Source of the DNA: Endothia cerciana
Lineage: Eukaryota; Ascomycota; Sordariomycetes; Diaporthales; Cryphonectriaceae
DNA: 15,195 nucleotides
NCBI GenBank assembly: GCA_026119935.1
Contig: JALRMH010000126.1
Span: 1-15,195, forward strand
Reading direction: 5' to 3'
Shown in pieces: positions 9,131 to 15,195 of this stretch. Each line of letters begins with the position of its first letter. Position 1 is the first letter of the stretch. The position numbers and the translations under genes are program-made. Below the pieces are notes generated by a model. The model ran no database searches. It saw only the letters and a program-made list of their open reading frames with translations, and was not told where the DNA came from.

Positions 9131-9200
9131 TGGATTTAATTAAGCTAGAAAAAAAAAAAAAAAAGGCGTAGTCAGCACTTTATAAGTATAATTAAATCCA
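9131..9200. repeat. Hairpin element between the SNF2-type and ubiquitin-like segments
   Basis: TGGATTTAATTAAGC at 9131-9145 and AATTAAATCCA at 9190-9200 contain an 11-base perfect inverted match (TGGATTTAATT / AATTAAATCCA). A poly-A run lies after the left arm. The arm sequence belongs to the same family as those in the introns at 2233, 4347, 5023 and 7057. It may mark another intron or sit between genes. Confidence 0.65.
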
Positions 9201-9256
9201 CCTGCTGTAGAAAGTAGAAAGCGCTATCTCCTTATATAGGCAGCGCGGCTGTAAAG

Positions 9257-9651
9257 CAGGCTTATCTCTTTTAAAGTTAAAGCTATAGATAACTCTTAGA
9301 CTAACAGCGCCTTATTTTCACTAGCAAGTAGTATAAAAACAGCTGCGCTACTAATAACGCTAAGGCTAAGATCTAGGATATAGCAGATAATGTCAAGCCT
9401 AGCTAGCGCCTTATCTTCGCTAGCAAGCAGTATAAAGACAGCTGTGCTACTAATAATGCTAAGGCTAAGATCTAGGACACAGCAGATAATATCAAGCCTA
9501 GCCAGCGCCTTATCTTCGCTAGCAAGCAGTATAAGGACAGCTACACCCTCTCTAATTATAATATTTAGAAAGAGGCTACCTATTAGAGAAGAGTTGAGGT
9601 ATAGAAAGAGATCACTTGTAAAAGCGTTTTTAAAGGCAATTAAATCTAAAA
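9257..9651 (+). pseudogene. Decayed ubiquitin-like coding segment with internal 33-residue repeats
   Basis: Codons in the frame of 9305 give an unmistakable ubiquitin core: D-stop-QRLIF at 9299-9319 (ubiquitin DQQRLIF), then AKAKIQD, QRLIFASKQYKDS and finally TLSNYNIQKEAT (TLSDYNIQKEST in ubiquitin, residues 55-66), with TAG in place of Q62. Positions equivalent to Lys27, Lys29, Ile44, Lys48 and Lys63 are kept. The stretch equivalent to residues 21-53 is tandemly repeated, so the core occurs almost three times. After residue 66 the sequence departs from ubiquitin (Y-stop-RRVEV) and no C-terminal Gly-Gly is visible. The N-terminal strand (residues 1-20) is not recognisable. Known: ubiquitin is a 76-residue eukaryotic protein conjugated through its C-terminal glycine. 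It could be a separate gene, an exon of the upstream gene, or the N-terminus of the downstream giant frame, which is in the same phase. Confidence 0.8.
9306..9540 (+). repeat. 99-bp tandem repeat inside the ubiquitin-like segment
   Basis: AGCGCCTTATYTTCRCTAGC starts at 9306, 9405 and 9504, an exact 99-base period, giving two full units and a third of about 37 bases before the sequence changes. 99 bases are 33 codons, so the repeat keeps the ubiquitin-like frame. Units 1 and 2 differ by a handful of substitutions, mostly C/T or G/A, as expected from RIP acting after duplication. The repeat also produces a Ser/Leu-rich frame at 9390-9755, which is a shadow. Confidence 0.9.
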
Positions 9652-9730
9652 GGTTAAAAAAAAAAAAAGGGAAGGAGCGAGATAATATTTACTTTATAGA
9701 GATAATTGAGTTTAAAAGGGTAAAAAAAGG
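9638..9730. repeat. Two right-arm relatives of the hairpin family
   Basis: AATTAAATCTAAAAGGTTAA at about 9639 and AATTGAGTTTAAAAGGGTAA at about 9704 are direct relatives of each other and resemble the right-arm motif AATTAAGTCTAGAGCTACTA of the intron hairpins. A poly-A run lies between. A TGA in the ubiquitin-like/giant-frame phase near 9707 falls inside this interval, which fits non-coding, perhaps intronic, DNA. No left arm is visible. Confidence 0.5.
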
Positions 9731-9781
9731 AAATAACGTAGCTATTCCCTGCTAAACTTATATATATAATAAACCTCTATT

Positions 9782-12700
9782 ATAATTAATAACTATCTTA
9801 GTTTACTCTATTTATTAATAAGCAGAAGATGCTTAGTTCTTTCTATTTTAAAGCTTTATACTAGAGGAGTAAAAGCTTCTTTATTTATACCTGTTGCTAG
9901 ATTTACTTCTTTTAAAAAGCTAAGAAGGTTTAACTATAAAACAGCTTAATACACCTTTTTAAATAAGATTCAACTAGTAGAGCCTGATTCTAGCTATTTA
10001 ATACTTTATTAATAATATATCTTCTATATCAACCCTTCTTTATATCTTCTCTATTACTTCTTATTTATAAGCAAAGCTTTAATATAATCTATTCGCTTTA
10101 CTAACTTATCCTTTTACTACTTATACAAATTCGCTATATCTGCTAGACTTATAGTAGCTGAACAACAGCAGGCTAATTATAAGCAGCAATAGCGCTGCTG
10201 CAAGCGCTAATAAGAAGTACGAGTATAGAAGAAACATCGAGTTTAATAAGGCCTTGCCTAGACTAATCCTACTTATTAAGCCTTCCTCTACTAAAGCAGA
10301 AGGATATATATAACTATGAAAAGCAGGTTCTAATCTAGCATCAACTTATAAGTCTTATAAGCTATTTCATCTATCAGCTCCTAGCTATCTAACTATAGCA
10401 ACTACTTATCCTCATCCCCTTTCTAGCTGCTGCTATAGCACTCTCTTTATTTATTACAGCAGCTCTCTTATCTAGCTATTATAGGATTTTCATCGCTAGT
10501 CTGGCTTGCATCTAGTTTCACTTCAGAGAGTTTAGAAGGTGAGCAGGAAGGTAGTTATAAAGATATAATTATAAAGGAGGAGGCGCTGGATTCTATTAAG
10601 GATGTTTATAAAAATAATAGCCTAGACTAGCTTAGCCTTACTAGCCCTAGCAGTAATGCAAGCGCTTTTAAGGCTAGCAATAAAGATATAGCTATAAGAA
10701 AGGAGGGGCTAAGTCTTATTGATGATTCTAATAAAGATAATAGCCTAGACAGCCTTAGCTAGGCTAGCTAGGGTAGTGACCTTAGCAGGCTTAGCAATAG
10801 CGACTTATTATCTAGCTTGCTAGGTTTTAAGGATAGTGATAACAAAGATAGAGAAGAGATCTTTATATTTGACTAGCTATGCATATATAATATTTTTCTG
10901 CAGGCGCAGATACCTTACAGCGCAAGGAAACAAGCAGCTGATATTCTCTAAGAAGTAAACCTGCTCTATTACTCTTATAGTAAACCTAGCTACTTCTCCT
11001 AGGTCTTATTACTATATAATCTATTAAAGCTCGAGTAATTAATCTTTTATATATATTAAATAGACTACTTAAGGCTTTAAGAAGAGTGTCTTTATCCCTA
11101 TACTCTTTCTATTATAGCTTGAGCACTTATTTATATAAAAGAGGACCTTTCTAAATACTCTGCTATAGAGAGACTTTAATTTCTATTATACTTTAACTGC
11201 CTCTTTATTTAATCAGACTTTGCTAAGGGCTTTATACCTAACTACTATAAGCTTCTTTATAAAGACTATTATTATAGCTAGCCTTTCTTTTTATAAAAGT
11301 TAAAAGACTATATATTAAAAGCTTTATCTAATACTTATATTTATTATATATAAGATATTGATTTATAAGTTATAGAGGTTTAAAGCCTTGTAGTGTTTGC
11401 ATAGTGCTACTTCTTGCTATTAACCCTGCTTCTCTTTATTACTATAATTTATCAGAATTTATATTATTATATTAGAAAAGAGAGGAATATTAAGCCCTAC
11501 CTAACTAAGAACCTTATATTAAGCTCTATCGAATCTATACCTATATAGAATACCCTCTATATCCTCTTCCTATATTTTAACTTTATAGCTGAATATTATA
11601 AGTATAAGGAAAAGGCGCTATTAAAGCAAGAAGCAGAGACAATACTATAGCAGTAGTAATAGCAATAATATAATAAATATTTATATCTACTCTGCTCTAT
11701 AATCAACACTCTAGCTAATAGCAACTTTAATATCTTTTATATAAAATACCTCCTTTCTACTTTATAAGCTATAGTGCTAGCCTATCTACACTAGTCCTAT
11801 ATATCTTTATAAGCATCGATCCTTGCTTAAATAATAGCCCTCTAGCTAAAGCCTTAACACAGAGAAGGCTACTACTATATATACTATAAAGAGTTTATTA
11901 ATAGCGAGTTCCTTAAGCCTTTATAAGATTAGCTTCTAGGCTTTTATAATAAGTTTCTTTAAAAGTTTGCCTAGCTCTTGCTGTTCTTCTAGGCCTATAG
12001 CACTAAGAACACCCTATTTAGCAGCTAGCCTGAGGACGCTTTATCTAAGCTCTACTAGTAGTATCTCTGCTGCCTAGCGCCGGCCCTCCTCTACTTAGAC
12101 TAGTTCTAGGTAGACTTTGCCCTAGTAGACTTCCTGCAGTATAGGTAGAATAAGGAGGAGGAGGAGGATGACGACAATAATAAAAGCAAACCTATCTCGC
12201 TCTTTTATAAACAGGACTGCCTATGCTATATTGAAAAGAAGCTTATTAACTACCCTACTTAGTAGCAGAGGCGCTGCTCTATATAGAGCTAGAATAAGCT
12301 TATACTATCTAACTTTCAAGTACGTTTCTTTATAAAGTATAGCCTTTATAATATTACAACTTTTAAGCTTATTAATTAGTACTTAGATTAGCTTACTTTA
12401 TAGCCTGTTCTTTATATTAAGATGTATAATTCTTATAAGAATATCTTCTAGACTTTTAATAGGTATATAGCAGCCTTCTTTAAGCTAAGCTTTTGCTTTT
12501 TTAAACTTATTAAGGACTAGCGCTGCTAGTAAGCTATACATTATTATAAGTATAAGTATAGAACTATAAGCAGCTATTATTATATAAGTAAAGAGCTTAA
12601 CTAGGCTTAGCAGCACTATATAGTATATATCACTTATTATCTAAATACTAATATAGATACTATACTTTCTTTATATAATATATAGCAGAAGACTATTATT

Positions 12701-14986
12701 CTCTTTATTCTTCTTGCTAAGCTAGACTTAAATACTCTGCTCTATTATAAGCTTTAACTCTTTAGGCTCCTCTTGCTTATTAACAGGCAGTATATTTTAT
12801 TCTTCTTTATACTTATATATTCCTTAAATCAACTCTTTCTTACTGCTAGCAGCTGCTATTTTCTTATTTTTAAGCAGCTAGTTGCTTATAGCTGCCCCTG
12901 CACCCGCACTACTATAAAGCTACTACACTTTAATAAGGTATAGCTAGACTCTAGTAACTTCTTTAATTCAGAGGAGTATATCCTGCAGATTTATACTACC
13001 TAGGCTCTGCAGTACCTTCTGAAGTTATCTTATTCTAGCAACTAGCCTAAGCTCTCGCTATAGCTATAAGCCTGCTATATATAAGTGTAGCTGCAGAGCT
13101 GCAGCGCCTGCTAGTAGCTGCACTAGCAGGAGGAGGAGAGGGTAGTAGAAGTAGAGGGCCCTAGACTAAAAGAGGAGGTAGAGGAGGCAGAGGAGGCAGA
13201 GGAGGCAGAGGAGGCAGAAAAGAAAGGGGCAGGACGCCTAATAGAGAGAATAACAGGCCTTAACCTTAATAGTATATATAAAGAGCTTAGTATAGTCTTT
13301 TTTTATAGTAAGTACTAAAACTAGGACTTCTCTTACCTCTACTCTAGCATTGCCTATATTATTAGTTTCTTAGACTAGGTCTAAGATATATATATACTTA
13401 GTATTTATTAACTCTGTACTATATTCAGTTTTAATATATTTGTTAATAGCTTGATCTTAGAGAAATACTAGCAGGCTTTAGCAGCTATAGCTGTTAGTTA
13501 GTATAAAGCTAGAGGAGATAAAGCTGCTATTTTTAGCCTGCTCTGCTTAGCCTTTACCCTCGAATTCTAATCTATTATAGTCGAGTATAACTATAACCTG
13601 CTACACTCCTTCTGCTACTGCTTATTGAATGCTAAGAGCTATAAAGTGCTAACGCTCCTACGATCCTCAGCTAATGCTATATTTAAGGCTCTGAACCTAG
13701 TGCTATAGAAGCAGGACTAGACCTGCTGCTTTTCGATTACCGACTTAGACGTAGTTTTTACACTTGCGTATAAGCTATATAGTGCTAAAGCCTATAAGTG
13801 TAATTATAGCCTTGACTAGGCTCTGCTAATACCTACCTTTGTCTTCACCTATATATATAATAATATACTCTAGTCTGCCTTTATTAACTCTATTTTATAG
13901 GGCCGGGTGCTTAGCGCTCTAGCAGGTGCTGTAAAGACCTTATAGTATAGAAAGCCTTTTACTATGCGCTACTATTAAGCCTAGTAGCGCTAGGCTATAG
14001 CTATAATAAGGAAGAACGCGCTCTCTTATACCTTCTAGGGCTACTTTATAGTATTTATAGAAGCCTATACTAGCTCTTATATCTTTATTATACTAAACTC
14101 AGATAGTATTAAATTCTTCTCTATCTAGTCTTTATAGTCTATATACCTTAGGCTACCCTGCTTTTACTTTAGCTTCTATATCCTTAGCCTCTAGATAGCC
14201 TAGGCTAGAACTCGAGAGGGAGATTATAGTGCTATCCAGACCTTCCTTACTATACTATGCAAGATCTATCTGCAGTCTATCTTATAAACTTTAAAGATAT
14301 AAGCGCTGCTTTAGAATAGGTATTCTAGTGTCTACTACTACTGCATTTAAGCTCTTCTGCAGCCTAGCTACATCTCCTTTTAAGAGGTATAGGCCCTTTA
14401 AAATATATATACAGCTAACCTAGACCTTGTCCTAGATAGCTTTCATGCACTAATACAGGCTGTAAAGTCTAAGCAGCCCTTTATATTTATCTAGCCCTCT
14501 TAGCCTTATAATCTCCTTTACCTTATTACGCAGAGTAGGCACTATATACAGCCCTTTACAGCACTTAGCTTTAATATCTTCTCAAACAGCTTTGCTATCC
14601 CTGCTTATACTATTAGCTATATCTACTAAGTAGATGAACCTAAGGGTAATTATATACTAGGCAGGAATAGAGAGAAGGCAACTACTACTACTATTTATAT
14701 TATACACCTTACTAACTTATTCTAAGTTAGCTTTAATAAATAGCTTAAGGTTAATAATAAGCAGATGCTTATTAGCTTAGTATAAATAATAAAGGCGCTA
14801 GAAGAAGCTATATACCTTTTCTAAAAAGAGTATATTTAGAAATATATTAGTATAAATAATAAAGGAAGTAAGCTTAATAATAAGCTAGGTAAGGATAAAG
14901 CTAAATAAGCAAAGCAGTTTTACTCTGCTTTTTATAAAGTAGTATAAGGGGGGAGGGTAGAGGTAGCTATTTTCTTTATATTATAA
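9782..14986 (+). pseudogene. Giant decayed reading frame, about 1,735 codons, unknown family
   Basis: A single phase (codons at 9782+3n) runs for 5.2 kb with very many TAG/TAA, only one TGA (11120) and no frameshift that I detected; no intron is needed. That one TGA is in ATA GCT TGA, readable as a mutated Met-Ala-Trp. Order of visible regions: a Gln/Lys/Arg-rich stretch (about 10160-10250); an Asp/Ser/Asn-rich acidic stretch with repeated DNSLD-like motifs (about 10560-10860); a long hydrophobic/Tyr-rich body; a Gln/stop-rich patch (about 11640); an acidic EEEEDDD (about 12153-12174); Cys-containing patches (about 12890, 13100); an EEA repeat (13172-13216); and a less mutated C-terminal part with FSNSFAIPA and VDEPKGNYILGR (about 14580-14670). 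It ends in a Lys-rich tail. I do not recognise the family and see no transposase, helicase or polymerase motif. The start is unknown because ATG codons have been lost; the end could be any of several TAA/TAG near 14945-14986. Confidence 0.65.
13172..13216 (+). repeat. Five 9-bp GAGGAGGCA repeats (Glu-Glu-Ala)
   Basis: Five contiguous units, GAGGAGGTA then four GAGGAGGCA, in the phase of the giant frame. They encode an acidic Glu-Glu-Ala/Val tract, part of a longer charged linker at about 13130-13240. The SNF2-type gene has a similar EEAE-rich segment at about 8518-8590. Confidence 0.85.
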
Positions 14987-15018
14987 GCTCTCTTTATTAT
15001 TTGGATTACTTTTGCTAC

Positions 15019-15195
15019 TAGACTTGATTAGTTTTTGAAAAAAAGGCTGCCTACTTTTTTTTTTTTTTTTTTTTCTTCAAGTTATAGATTTGATTAGTTT
15101 TAGAAAAGAGATTACACCTTTTTTCTTTTTTTTATTACTATTAGATTTCATTCCTTTTAAAAAAAATTATATCTTTCTCCTTCTTTTCTAACAGA
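15019..15195. repeat. Short TAGAYTTGATTAG-type repeats at the right edge
   Basis: TAGACTTGATTAG at 15019-15031, TAGATTTGATTAG at 15085-15097 and the diverged TTAGATTTCATTCC near 15141, spaced 66 and 57 bases, each followed by TTTT(T)GAAA- or TTTTAGAAAA-like sequence and separated by long T tracts. They match the left arm of the intron hairpins and the unit start of the array at 431-920. The window ends inside this block, so its full extent is unknown. Confidence 0.7.

Noticed and set aside
9390..9755. 121-codon open frame with a repeated Ser/Leu/Ala motif
   Set aside because: It is a different phase of the 99-bp repeat; the phase of 9305 gives a clear ubiquitin core instead, so this frame is a shadow despite being free of stops.
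1590..14986. A nuclear genetic code with TAG/TAA read as Gln
   Set aside because: Reading stops as Gln makes the frames open, but other expected residues are also changed by the same base shifts: DEAH is DKAY, His is often Tyr, Met is often Ile, and some TAG sit where Trp is expected. Mutation by RIP explains all of these; recoding does not.
1590..14986. Starship-type giant transposon or endogenous large DNA virus
   Set aside because: SNF2 ATPases and ubiquitin occur in such contexts, but I could not see a tyrosine recombinase, DNA polymerase, capsid or packaging ATPase in the window, so neither label is supported.

Overview
The window looks like an AT-rich, mutated block of a filamentous ascomycete (Pezizomycotina-type) genome. 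By eye, TA is strongly over-represented, and TGG and ATG are nearly absent from the readable frames. Two very long sense frames on the + strand are interrupted almost only by TAG and TAA, which is what C-to-T change at CpA on both strands (repeat-induced point mutation, RIP) makes from CAG, CAA and TGG. I found no intact protein-coding gene, tRNA, rRNA or CRISPR array.

Layout. 1-430 is AT-rich DNA without a gene. 431-920 is a tandem array of about 150-bp units. 921-1589 is non-coding upstream sequence with a 10-bp tandem repeat. 1590-8819 is a decayed multi-exon gene of about 2,000 codons. Its second half is a SNF2-family helicase-like ATPase, with remnants of the DEAH box and of motifs III, V and VI. 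Several exon joins can be fixed by phase (5022/5162, 7056/7436, probably 4346/4552). 8816-9250 may hold one more exon and another hairpin. About 9257-9651 is a decayed ubiquitin-like coding segment in which a 33-codon unit (99 bp, ubiquitin residues about 21-53) is tandemly repeated and the C-terminal Gly-Gly is not visible. 9782-14986 is a second decayed giant reading frame, about 1,735 codons without introns, whose family I do not recognise. 15019-15195 holds short repeats again.

A recurrent hairpin-type sequence ties the non-coding parts together. A left arm resembling CTAGACTTAATTAAG and a right arm resembling CTTAATTAAGTCTAG, often followed by AGCTACTAAAAA and flanked by pyrimidine-rich and purine-rich tracts, occurs in at least four introns of the SNF2 gene, on both sides of the ubiquitin-like segment, and in related single-arm form at both ends of the window. 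It is absent from the readable exons. This resembles introner-like elements or MITEs.

Working interpretation (inference): this is a RIP-silenced copy of a large repeated, possibly mobile, unit encoding a SNF2-type ATPase, a ubiquitin-like protein and a giant protein of unknown function, all on one strand and with hairpin-bearing introns. I see no transposase, tyrosine recombinase, reverse transcriptase or polymerase, so its mode of movement is unknown.
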